5,668 bases of DNA from Burkholderiales bacterium (GTDB lineage Bacteria > Pseudomonadota > Gammaproteobacteria > Burkholderiales > CAIKXV01), in NCBI GenBank assembly GCA_014379045.1, contig JACMMK010000423.1, positions 1 to 5,668 on the forward strand, in the 5' to 3' direction. This document shows, in pieces, positions 1 through 5,668 of the stretch. The translations under genes were made by a program, and so were the position numbers. The notes under the pieces are model-generated. The model saw only the letters and a list, made by a program, of their open reading frames with translations. It was not told where the DNA came from and made no database searches. How positions within the stretch are numbered: the first letter of the stretch is position 1; every line of letters starts with the position of its first letter.

Positions 1-883
1 GAGCTAGACCGAGCTCGTAGAAGACATTCGGATTCCTTGAAGTCAGCTCGGCGACCAAGACCTTTGCTGCGTTGATTCCCTGCCAGACCTGATCCATGAT
101 CTTCCCGGTGGCGAAAATCTCCGCATCAGCTCGCACTGGCCGAAGGCCAGCTTTCTCTATCGCCGGCTTATATATCTTCTCGTAGTACTCGCCTAGCGGC
201 GTAGCGAAGGGTTGCATAACGAAGCACGAGTCATGAGCACCGACAACTGTCGAACGCTCCAGCTTTTTCAGTCGGTCTGATTGGGATGGCGCCGACGGGT
301 CGGGCTGCGCTTCGTCGGCGATCCGGATCTTGTCCCCATGCTTGGTTAGCAACTCGGCGGTTTCAAGCGACTCCAAGAAGATTTGCTTGAACTCTGCATA
401 GTCGTTGATCGGGACCTTGTACGTCTCCACGACCGTGTTGCGAAGGAACTGGTCGTCGGGTAGGTTCTCGCCCCGGTAGTGCTGGTACACCTCAGAGATG
501 TCAGGAGCATTGAGGATTGCTTGCCTGTAGCCGTCGATTGTGTCGTTAGGTGACTGGGGCCGAAGAATCCTCTTTGCAAGCGCAGAGGGCTGGATTTGAC
601 CCGCGTGCGGCTGCTCCAATAAGCCATACTTCAACCCCGAGCTAATCTCTACGGCAAACGCGCCAACAGGGCTGCTAAGGCCGAAAAACTTCGCAGCGTC
701 TTGACGTGTACATCCCCTGCCAGCGTTCTGATCGAAAAGAGCCTGCGGGATACGCAGGGCCTTGGACAGTGGATGCTTGGGGAACCTGGCCTTGGCAGAC
801 GTTGGTGCCGCAGCAGTCGGCTGCTTGGCTTGCCTTTTCGCAGCTGCCCTCTTTGGTGGCTTCGGTGACTTTCTTGCTGGCAT
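1..883 (-). CDS. Basic-tailed protein with probable winged-helix region and C-terminal TIR/nucleoside deoxyribosyltransferase-like domain (3' end off window)
   Basis: Reading from ATG at 883 down to position 2 gives 294 codons with no stop, so the gene is intact here but its end lies beyond the left edge. Residues 1-37 are a Lys/Ala/Pro-rich basic tail, which suggests nucleic-acid contact. Residues about 38-110 (including GCTRQDAAKFFG and LKYGLLE) look like a winged-helix domain, and about 111-185 form a further helical part. Residues about 218-294 match the TIR/nucleoside 2-deoxyribosyltransferase-like fold: a CFVMQPF strand, a YYEKIYKPAIEKAG helix, GKIMDQVWQGI, then VAELTSRNPNVFYELGLA, in which Glu290 sits at the expected catalytic position. 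Known members of this superfamily cleave N-glycosidic bonds in nucleosides or NAD, and many act in phage defence. A defence or nucleotide-signalling role is inferred. The start is supported by an AGGAG six bases upstream. GC content is well below that of the genes on the right, suggesting transfer. The domain call is firm and the function open. Confidence 0.8.
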   Translation of the reverse strand, partial: MPARKSPKPPKRAAAKRQAKQPTAAAPTSAKARFPKHPLSKALRIPQALFDQNAGRGCTRQDAAKFFGLSSPVGAFAVEISSGLKYGLLEQPHAGQIQPSALAKRILRPQSPNDTIDGYRQAILNAPDISEVYQHYRGENLPDDQFLRNTVVETYKVPINDYAEFKQIFLESLETAELLTKHGDKIRIADEAQPDPSAPSQSDRLKKLERSTVVGAHDSCFVMQPFATPLGEYYEKIYKPAIEKAGLRPVRADAEIFATGKIMDQVWQGINAAKVLVAELTSRNPNVFYELGLA

Positions 884-889
884 CAACGA

Positions 890-894
890 CTCCT
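890..894 (-). promoter_or_regulatory. Ribosome binding site of the TIR/deoxyribosyltransferase-like gene
   Basis: On the minus strand the bases read AGGAG, followed by a six-base spacer and ATG at 883. This near-ideal Shine-Dalgarno sequence fixes the start codon and argues that the gene is expressed rather than decaying. Confidence 0.75.
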
Positions 895-926
895 AACGAA
901 CTACCGAGAGTGGGCGTCTAACGAGA

Positions 927-970
927 TATATACATACCGCCAGCCTAAGTTCAGGGCCCATCAGCGTCAA
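927..970 (-). promoter_or_regulatory. Candidate sigma70-type promoter(s) for the TIR/deoxyribosyltransferase-like gene
   Basis: Two overlapping candidates read leftwards. The first is TTGACG (965-970, five of six matches to the -35 consensus), a 17-base spacer and TAGGCT (942-947, three of six matches, including the first, second and last bases). The second is CTGAAC (949-954), a 16-base spacer and TATATA (927-932). The second would give a leader of roughly 35-40 bases. The stretch around 925-935 is the most AT-rich part of the gap. Neither candidate is strong, and the choice between them is open. Confidence 0.35.
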
Positions 971-1361
971 CATTATCCAGCCCAATTCCCTCTGGAAGCC
1001 CCGGTTTTCCGCGCTCGCGCAGAATTTCGCCCCGTCTAAAAATCGACGGATGGAACCGAACGAAGCCGGGCGCTTACCACGTGCCAAACCCCGTCGGTTC
1101 GATCGGCTGCGAGATGAACTGCGTGTTCGAAGGTACGCGATCCGCACCGAGCGGATGTACGTGGATTGGTGTCGACGATTCGTCGTCTGATCCGGTAGGC
1201 CGCATCGCCGGCACATTCTCGCAGTCGAAGTTCCGCCTTTCTGACGCACCTCTCAGTGTGGCGGGCGGTGCGCAGCCCGCTGGGTGCGTTGTGAGTCGCC
1301 CGCACCTGCCGACGGCAATCGACCACGGCAAACATGAGACCAAAGAGCAGTAACTCGGCCG

Positions 1362-1390
1362 TTGAGAACACCGCTCAGGTTCGGTACCCT
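1362..1390 (+). promoter_or_regulatory. Candidate sigma70-type promoter for the Bug-family gene
   Basis: TTGAGA (1362-1367, five of six matches to the -35 consensus) is followed by a 17-base spacer and TACCCT (1385-1390), which keeps only the first, second and last bases of the -10 consensus. It lies about 140 bases before the chosen start codon, leaving a long leader that contains the 1395-1414 tandem repeat. It is the best candidate seen but is weak at -10. Confidence 0.3.
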
Positions 1391-1516
1391 GATCGACGCT
1401 GACCGACGCCGACCCGCTTCTCTGGTCAAAGTTCGATCGGCGGCAACAGCAGCGGCCCGCACTACCCACGCCCTACCCAGTCCAAACAATTCCAGGGACC
1501 CGGCCGCGTCCCGATC

Positions 1517-1525
1517 GAGGAGGAG
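1517..1525 (+). promoter_or_regulatory. Strong ribosome binding site deciding the Bug gene start
   Basis: GAGGAGGAG, followed by a seven-base spacer and ATG at 1533. The same frame is open upstream to a TTG at 1362, but this site, together with the signal peptide that begins right at 1533, shows that ATG 1533 is the true start. Confidence 0.8.
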
Positions 1526-1532
1526 TCTGCCG

Positions 1533-2522
1533 ATGCTGCGCACTGCTGCAGTAACCGCCACGCTCGTCGCTGGCGTCGTTTCCGCACTTGCCGCTCCCCT
1601 TGTCCGGGCCCAGGGCGAGACCCGCTGGCCGATCAAGCCGGTGCGTTACCTGTCGGTGTTCCCGCCCGGTGGTACCACCGACATCATCGGGCGCATCGTC
1701 TCCGAGCGGCTGAGCCAGGCGCTGGGGCAACCGGTGGTGGTCGAGAACCGCGCCGGCGCGGGGGGCGCGGTCGGCTCCGAGGTCGGTGCGAAGGCGCCGC
1801 CGGATGGCTACACGCTGATCGGCGGCACCATCAGTTCGCACGCGATCAACGTCAGCCTGTACTCGAAGCTCGCCTATGACCCGCAGCGCGACTTCATCCC
1901 GATCACGATGTACGGCTTCGTGCCCAACGTGCTGGTGGTAAACCCCGCGATACCTGTGAAGACGGTGGCGGAACTGATTGCCCTGGCGCGCAAGCGACCC
2001 GGGGAACTTACCTTCGCCTCGACCGGGAACGGCACCTCGCAGCATCTGTCCGGCGAGTCGTTCAACATGATGGCCGGGGTGAAGATGGTGCACGTGCCGT
2101 ACAAGGGCGGCCCGCAGGCGATGACCGATCTGATCGGCGGCAACGTTGCGCTGTCGTTCGAGAATCTGCCGAATGCGATCGGCTTCATCCGGCAAGGCAA
2201 GCTGCGCCCGATCGCAGTTACCACCGCCGCGCGCTCCTCGCAGCTGCCCGATGTGCCGACGATCGCCGAGTCCGGCGTGAGCGGATTCGATGTGATGTCC
2301 TGGCAGGGGTTGTGGGTGCCCGCCGGAACGCCCGCCGAGGTCGTGCGGCGCCTCAACACCGAGGTCGTGCGCATCATCCGCTCGCCGGAGGTGCGCGAGA
2401 AATTCACCGCGCTGGGCATCGAAGTGGTCGGCAACAGCTCGGAGGAGTTCGCTGCGTTCATCAAGGCGGAGATCGCCAAGTGGGCGCAGGTGGTCAAGGC
2501 CTCGGGGGCGCGCGTGGACTGA
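1533..2522 (+). CDS. Bug/TctC-family tripartite tricarboxylate transporter substrate-binding protein
   Basis: A 329-residue periplasmic solute-binding protein, the usual length for the family. Residues 1-26 form a signal peptide: a short basic start, a hydrophobic core rich in Ala and Val, and probable cleavage after Val-Arg-Ala, before Gln27. The mature part carries the family marks: FPPGGTTD (43-50, Asp50 in the ligand-contact loop), a GRIVSERLSQALGQPVVVENR segment (53-73), the glycine-rich GAGGAVG, PPDGYTL (89-95), and further on FASTGNGTSQHLSGESF and VPYKGGPQAMTDLIGG. Known family members bind carboxylates or other small organic acids and feed TctA/TctB permeases, or act in sensing. No permease gene is in the window, so this is an orphan binding protein, as is common in Burkholderiales. 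The ligand cannot be read from the sequence. It converges on the TauE-like gene. Confidence 0.93.
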   Translation: MLRTAAVTATLVAGVVSALAAPLVRAQGETRWPIKPVRYLSVFPPGGTTDIIGRIVSERLSQALGQPVVVENRAGAGGAVGSEVGAKAPPDGYTLIGGTISSHAINVSLYSKLAYDPQRDFIPITMYGFVPNVLVVNPAIPVKTVAELIALARKRPGELTFASTGNGTSQHLSGESFNMMAGVKMVHVPYKGGPQAMTDLIGGNVALSFENLPNAIGFIRQGKLRPIAVTTAARSSQLPDVPTIAESGVSGFDVMSWQGLWVPAGTPAEVVRRLNTEVVRIIRSPEVREKFTALGIEVVGNSSEEFAAFIKAEIAKWAQVVKASGARVD

Positions 2523-2553
2523 GGTGATGCGCGGTCAGCGCCAGCGCTGCCGC

Positions 2554-2573
2554 CTGCGCCGTGCGCGGCGCGG
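2554..2573. terminator. GC-rich hairpin between convergent genes, possible bidirectional terminator
   Basis: CTGCGCCG and CGGCGCGG form an eight-base-pair stem (one G-U pair when read on the plus strand) around a TGCG loop, 31 bases after the Bug stop and 49 bases beyond the TauE-like stop. No T run follows on either side, so it is not a canonical intrinsic terminator. The position between two converging genes is the main argument. Three GTTA-type repeats follow at about 2584-2595. Confidence 0.35.
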
Positions 2574-2622
2574 CACATGCTGCAGTTAGTTAGTTGGCTG
2601 GCGCGATCGGCTGCGCGCACGC

Positions 2623-3417
2623 TCACCAGTAGGCGAGCGCCATCTTGGCAGCGACTCCGTACAGCAGCAGCGCGAACACCCGTTTGAGCGTCGATACGGG
2701 CAGCCGGTGCATCAGGCGCGCGCCGATCGGTGCGAACAGCATGCTCGTCACTACCAGCGCGGCGAGCGCGGGCAGCCAGACGAAGCCCACTGCTGCGCTT
2801 GGCAACGCCTCGATCGACCAGCCGCTGGTCACATAGCCGATCGTGCCGACGACCGCCATCGGCCAGGCTAGCGCGGCGCTGGTGGCGATCGCGGTGCGCA
2901 CCGGAACGCCGCAGTACACCATGAACGGCACGGTGAGGAATGCGCCGCCGGCCGACATCAGCCCGCAGATCGCACCGATGCCGGTCGTCCACGCGGTCAG
3001 GGCGACCGGACCGAGTCGCGCTCGCGCCTTCACCGGTTGCGCCCGGCGCAGCATTTGCGTGGCGCCGAGGCAGGCAACCAACGCGAAGAATAGCGCGAGC
3101 GCGCGCTGGCTGACCCAGCCGGTGGCGACTGTCGCCGCGAGCGCGCCGATCAGCAGGCCGGGCACCATGGTCCGCACGACCTGCCAGTCGACCGACCCCA
3201 GGCGGTGATACTCGCGCACGCTCGCGAGGGAAGTGAACACCGCCGAGGCCATCGCGGTGCCGAGCGCGAGATGCACGCTGTAACCGGGGGCGAGCGCCTG
3301 CGCCGCGAACAGCGCAGACAGTATCGGTACGAGCGTCATGCCCCCGCCGATCCCCAGCAGGCCGGCGAGGAACCCTACGACTGCACCCGAGGCCAGATAG
3401 GCCGCGATCCAGATCAC
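2623..3417 (-). CDS. TauE/SafE-family membrane protein (probable anion/sulfur-compound exporter)
   Basis: A 264-residue integral membrane protein of the TauE/SafE (YfcA-like) family, with about seven to eight hydrophobic segments in two similar halves. The first half has GFLAGLLGIGGG (15-26) followed by LVP, then GTAMASAVFTSLASVREYH (53-71). The second half repeats the pattern with GAICGLMSAGGAFLTVPF (148-165). A hydrophilic Arg/Lys-rich loop at about 124-136 separates the halves. Characterised relatives export sulfite, sulfoacetate or related organic anions across the inner membrane; the substrate here is unknown. The start is GTG at 3415-3417, which overlaps the TGA of the upstream synthase gene as GTGA. 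A GGAG lies only two bases before it, too close for a normal ribosome site, so translation probably depends on coupling. It is the last gene of the leftward block. Confidence 0.9.
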   Translation of the reverse strand: MIWIAAYLASGAVVGFLAGLLGIGGGMTLVPILSALFAAQALAPGYSVHLALGTAMASAVFTSLASVREYHRLGSVDWQVVRTMVPGLLIGALAATVATGWVSQRALALFFALVACLGATQMLRRAQPVKARARLGPVALTAWTTGIGAICGLMSAGGAFLTVPFMVYCGVPVRTAIATSAALAWPMAVVGTIGYVTSGWSIEALPSAAVGFVWLPALAALVVTSMLFAPIGARLMHRLPVSTLKRVFALLLYGVAAKMALAYW

Positions 3418-4451
3418 TGCTCCGGTGCGCCGGGTTGCGGATCTTCCGCCAGATCATCCGCCGACCCGGTGCGTTCGGCTGCCGCGCGCGCGAGCCGGTC
3501 GACGATCGCCGACCAGGCGCCCTCTGCCGGCAACCGTTCGACGACGATCACCTCGGTCCCCGATCGATCGAGGGCGCGCAGCGTGGCATAGAGCTCGTGC
3601 GCATAGGGGACCGGGTCGCGCGGTGCACGCTGCCAGCGCACCGAGGGCAGCAGGGGCTCGCCCGCCGTGCGCGCGAGTACGGCGACCGATTTCCCGTCGT
3701 CGACCAGGAAGCGCGCCACTTCGGCGACGAGGTCGGGCTCGACCAGCATCACCCTGGCCGTCGGCGCATAGTGCGAGGCGAGCGTGCCCGAGGCGCGCGG
3801 TGAATGTGCATCCGGCGCACTCGGCAGTTCACCCAGAACCGCCGCGAGTTGCGGCACGTCGATCGCGCCCGGGCGCAGCAGCACGGCACGTCCGCTCGAC
3901 ACGTCGACGATCGTCGATTCGATGCCGACGTCGCTCGCGCCCCCGTCGACGACGAGACGCACCCCGTCGCCGAACTCGTCGCGTACATGTGCCGCGCATG
4001 TCGCGCTGAGGCGTCCGAAGCGATTCGCCGAAGGCGCTGCGATCGCGCCGCTGCCGATCGCGCCGAATGCGCGCAACAGCTGCTGCGCGATCGGATGCGA
4101 CGGCACACGCAACCCGATCGTGTGCTGACCGCCGGTGACGATCGCATCGACGTGCGCAGCCTTGCGCACGATCAGTGTCAGCGGGCCGGGCCAGAAACGC
4201 CGGGCGAGCGCGAGCCCGACTTCGGGTACCGATTCGGCCCAGCGCCGCGCGTGGTCCAACGACGCCAGATGCACGATCAGCGGATGTGTCGACGGGCGCT
4301 GCTTCAACGCGAACACGCGCTCGACCGCGACCGGGTTCGCGGCATCGGCACCGAGGCCGTATACCGTCTCGGTCGGAAACGCGAGCACCTCGCCGGCGGC
4401 GAGTGCGCGCGCGGCCTCGGCGATCACCGCGGGAGCGGCGGCATCGGTCAT
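3414..4451 (-). CDS. tsaC: Threonylcarbamoyl-AMP synthase, long Sua5-type
   Basis: A 345-residue cytoplasmic enzyme that makes threonylcarbamoyl-adenylate from threonine, bicarbonate and ATP, the first step of tRNA t6A37 modification. The YrdC catalytic domain spans about residues 8-200: FPTETVYGLGAD (25-36), the KxR motif Lys50-Gln-Arg52, RFWPGPLTLI (85-94), GLRVPSHP (113-120), APSAN (139-143) and GIESTIVD (176-183), then LLRPGAI. The SGTLASHYAP linker leads into a C-terminal Sua5 domain (about 230-330), as in Sua5/YwlC rather than the short E. coli TsaC. The last 20 or so residues are a polar tail. Start ATG at 4451 has only a weak GGA seven bases upstream. It follows purC by 76 bases, and its stop overlaps the start of the TauE-like gene. 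An alternative symbol in use is sua5/ywlC. Confidence 0.95.
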   Translation of the reverse strand: MTDAAAPAVIAEAARALAAGEVLAFPTETVYGLGADAANPVAVERVFALKQRPSTHPLIVHLASLDHARRWAESVPEVGLALARRFWPGPLTLIVRKAAHVDAIVTGGQHTIGLRVPSHPIAQQLLRAFGAIGSGAIAAPSANRFGRLSATCAAHVRDEFGDGVRLVVDGGASDVGIESTIVDVSSGRAVLLRPGAIDVPQLAAVLGELPSAPDAHSPRASGTLASHYAPTARVMLVEPDLVAEVARFLVDDGKSVAVLARTAGEPLLPSVRWQRAPRDPVPYAHELYATLRALDRSGTEVIVVERLPAEGAWSAIVDRLARAAAERTGSADDLAEDPQPGAPEQ

Positions 4452-4502
4452 CGTGGCGTCCGCGCGGTGCTGATCGATGTCACGGGGAAGCAGCGGTTGC
4501 AG

Positions 4503-4527
4503 GGCGTCCGGCGAGCAACACGACGCC
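4503..4527 (-). other. Inverted repeat directly after the purC stop, with a third matching copy near the synthase start
   Basis: Read on the minus strand, GGCGTC (4522-4527) begins directly after the purC TGA and is matched by GACGCC at 4503-4508, giving a six-base-pair stem with a 13-base loop. No T run follows, so it is not a standard terminator. The same GGACGCC seven-mer recurs at 4455-4461, covering the only Shine-Dalgarno-like GGA of the synthase gene, so GGCGTC could pair with either copy. The pairing is seen in the sequence; any regulatory role is inference. Confidence 0.3.
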
Positions 4528-5409
4528 TCAGCCGACGAGCAGGCGCAACGCCTCGCGGTACTTCTCGGCGGTCTTCGCGAGGATATCCGGGGGCAACCTC
4601 GGCGCCGGTGGGCGTTTGTCCCAGTGCACGCTTTCGAGCCAGTCGCGCACGAACTGCTTGTCGAATGCCGGCGGGCTGATGCCGGTGCGGTACCCTTCGA
4701 CCGGCCAGAGGCGCGACGAGTCCGGCGTCAGGGCCTCGTCGATCAGCCACAACGCGCCGCTCGCGTCGGTACCGAACTCGAACTTGGTGTCGGCAATGAT
4801 GATGCCGCGTTCGAGCGCATGCGCGCTCGCTTCGCGATAGAGCGCGAGCGAGACATCGCGCACCCGCGCTGCCAACGCGCTCCCGATCGTGCGTTCGACT
4901 TCGGCGAACTCGATGTTCTCGTCGTGCTGCCCCTTCGGCGCCTTGCTCGCGGGCGTGAAGATCGGTGCCGGCAGTTTCTGCGCCTGCACGAGGCCCGGAG
5001 GCAGCCGCACGCCGCAGATCGCGCCGCTCGACTGATAGTCTTTCCAGCCTGAACCGGCGACATAGCCGCGCACCACCGCCTCGACCAGCAGGGGCTCGAG
5101 GCGACGCACGACCATGGCGCGGCCAGCCACCTGATCTCGTTCATAAGGCGCGACCACCGTCGACGGGTCGTCGTCGAGCAGATGATTCGGCATCGTCGCG
5201 TTCAGCCTGCGGAACCAGAACGTCGACAGCGCGGTCAACACCTCGCCCTTGCCCGGGATCGGGTCGGGCAGCACCACGTCGAACGCCGACAGGCGATCGG
5301 TCTGGATCACCAGCAGACGCTGCGCATCGATCGCATACAGATCGCGCACCTTGCCGCGGTGCAGAAACTCCAGACTCTTCAACGAGGTTTCGGCGAGCGG
5401 TGCATTCAT
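4528..5409 (-). CDS. purC: Phosphoribosylaminoimidazole-succinocarboxamide synthase (SAICAR synthetase)
   Basis: A 293-residue cytoplasmic enzyme of de novo purine synthesis that joins CAIR and aspartate with ATP to form SAICAR. Numbered from ATG 5409, it shows HRGKVRDLY (17-25), TDRLSAFD (37-44), IPGKGEVL (51-58), VEAVVRGYVAGSGW (109-122), PIFTPASKAPKGQHDENI (149-166), ADTKFEFG (206-213) and LIDEALTPDSSR (222-233), which together cover the nucleotide-binding and catalytic signatures of the family. It is the single-domain form of about 290-300 residues found in many proteobacteria and yeast, not the short form of about 240. ATG 5409 is preferred because the protein then begins a few residues before the conserved LKSL..L.RGKVRD segment. 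A TTG at 5424, overlapping the purK stop, would add five residues. Neither start has a clear Shine-Dalgarno sequence, suggesting coupling to purK, which ends 11 bases upstream. Confidence 0.96.
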   Translation of the reverse strand: MNAPLAETSLKSLEFLHRGKVRDLYAIDAQRLLVIQTDRLSAFDVVLPDPIPGKGEVLTALSTFWFRRLNATMPNHLLDDDPSTVVAPYERDQVAGRAMVVRRLEPLLVEAVVRGYVAGSGWKDYQSSGAICGVRLPPGLVQAQKLPAPIFTPASKAPKGQHDENIEFAEVERTIGSALAARVRDVSLALYREASAHALERGIIIADTKFEFGTDASGALWLIDEALTPDSSRLWPVEGYRTGISPPAFDKQFVRDWLESVHWDKRPPAPRLPPDILAKTAEKYREALRLLVG

Positions 5410-5420
5410 GGCGGAGCGGT

Positions 5421-5668
5421 TCAATCCAGCGGTTGGTCGGGTATCGACTGCATCGGGTGCGCAAGCGGTTCGAGGTCGTTGCGGATGCGCAAGGCCTGCT
5501 CCAGCGCTTCGGACACGGTGTCGGCGAGCACGGTGTAGTGGCCCATCTTGCGCCCGGCGCGGGCCTCGCGCTTGCCGTACAGATGCAGCTTCGCGCGCGG
5601 GTGGCGGAGCACGCTCGACCAGTCGGGCTCGCGCTGCGCCGGGGTCGGCTGCGAGTCCTGCGGTGCGC
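5421..5668 (-). CDS. purK: N5-carboxyaminoimidazole ribonucleotide synthase, C-terminal fragment (5' part off window)
   Basis: The last 81 codons of an ATP-grasp enzyme that converts AIR, ATP and bicarbonate to N5-CAIR in purine synthesis. The frame is open from the right edge to TGA at 5421-5423. The key evidence is the C-terminal PurK signature KLHLYGKREARAGRKMGHYTVL, followed by an amphipathic helix (SEALEQALRIRNDL) as in the family's closing domain. Residues before it (PDWSSVLRHP) fit the usual approach to the signature. The ATP-grasp core and the start lie outside the window. A GTG at 5610-5612 could be mistaken for a start, but the frame and homology continue upstream of it. It is the first gene seen of the leftward block, and a purE would be expected further to the right. 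Confidence 0.92.
   Translation of the reverse strand, partial: APQDSQPTPAQREPDWSSVLRHPRAKLHLYGKREARAGRKMGHYTVLADTVSEALEQALRIRNDLEPLAHPMQSIPDQPLD

Larger units (their letters stand above)
884..1532. other. Divergent intergenic region without a convincing gene
   Basis: About 650 bases separate the leftward TIR-like gene from the rightward Bug gene. All open frames here (the longest about 130 codons) are low-quality: rich in Arg, Ser and Cys, without recognisable domains and mutually overlapping on both strands. Visible items are the candidate promoters at both ends, a perfect inverted repeat (GCGGGC, eight-base loop, GCCCGC) at 1261-1280, a short palindrome at 1174-1184, and a tandem repeat GACGCTGACC/GACGCCGACC at 1395-1414. 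No tRNA, integrase fragment or insertion-sequence end was found. It may be the boundary between accessory and core sequence, possibly holding eroded gene remains. Confidence 0.55.

Noticed and set aside
346..627. Minus-strand open frame of 93 codons
   Set aside because: It lies inside the TIR/deoxyribosyltransferase-like gene in another frame on the same strand, is Ser/Thr/Arg-rich and shows no domain.
893..922. Integron attC-like core (GTTAGAC on the minus strand at 916-922)
   Set aside because: Only one core-type heptamer fits; the partner core and the imperfect inverted repeat of an attC site are missing, and no integrase is present.
1261..1280. Inverted repeat as an intrinsic terminator
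   Set aside because: A six-base stem with an eight-base loop and no T run on either side; there is also no gene ending next to it.
1081..1353. Plus-strand frame of 90 codons starting at GTG
   Set aside because: No ribosome site, no recognisable domain, and Ser/Cys/Gly-rich composition unlike a real protein. Competing frames on the other strand are just as long.
1074..1469. Minus-strand frames of 111-131 codons in the gap (also 893-1249 and 1036-1371)
   Set aside because: They overlap one another in different frames, are Arg/Ser/Cys-rich and contain no known motif; open frames of this length are expected by chance in GC-rich DNA.
1362..1532. 57-residue N-terminal extension of the Bug protein from TTG 1362
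   Set aside because: The strong GAGGAGGAG site and the signal peptide start at ATG 1533; the extension is Arg/Ala-rich and would bury the signal peptide.
1874..3457. Minus-strand open frame of 527 codons
   Set aside because: It runs antisense to the Bug gene and then in a wrong frame through the TauE-like gene. Its translation has no family signature, whereas both overlapped genes do; it is a by-product of GC-rich codon use.
3425..4009. Long plus-strand frames opposite the synthase gene (also 3804-4679 and 4175-4840)
   Set aside because: Arg/Pro-rich antisense shadows of the synthase and purC genes without domains.

Overview
This is a GC-rich window of bacterial chromosome, most likely from a betaproteobacterium of the Burkholderiales type. 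That assignment is inferred from the very high GC content of the right part, a Bug-family (TctC) periplasmic binding protein, which is strongly expanded in that group, and a purK-purC-threonylcarbamoyl-AMP synthase gene order. No rRNA, tRNA, CRISPR array, transposase or integrase is visible.

Layout. Positions 1-883, minus strand: an uninterrupted reading frame, cut by the left window edge, for a protein with a basic Lys/Ala/Pro tail, a probable winged-helix-like middle region and a C-terminal TIR/nucleoside deoxyribosyltransferase-like domain. It is clearly less GC-rich than the rest and looks like an accessory, possibly defence-related gene. Positions 884-1532: about 650 bases without a convincing gene, lying between divergent genes and holding candidate promoters for both. 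Positions 1533-2522, plus strand: a complete Bug/TctC solute-binding protein with a signal peptide. Positions 2523-2622: a short gap between convergent genes with a GC-rich hairpin. Positions 2623-5668, minus strand: a four-gene block, read from right to left: the purK 3' end, purC, a long-form (Sua5-type) threonylcarbamoyl-AMP synthase, and a TauE/SafE-family membrane protein.

How the genes work together. PurK and PurC act close together in de novo purine synthesis (AIR to N5-CAIR, then CAIR to SAICAR; the PurE step between them is not in the window). The synthase makes the threonylcarbamoyl-adenylate used for the tRNA t6A37 modification. The TauE/SafE gene starts inside the stop codon of the synthase gene (GTGA overlap), so the two are probably translationally coupled. 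The Bug protein is encoded alone, with no TctA/TctB membrane partner in view.

The part most worth following up is the left-edge TIR/deoxyribosyltransferase-like protein and whatever lies beyond position 1. Next is a small arrangement of complementary repeats in the purC-synthase gap, which could form mutually exclusive hairpins.
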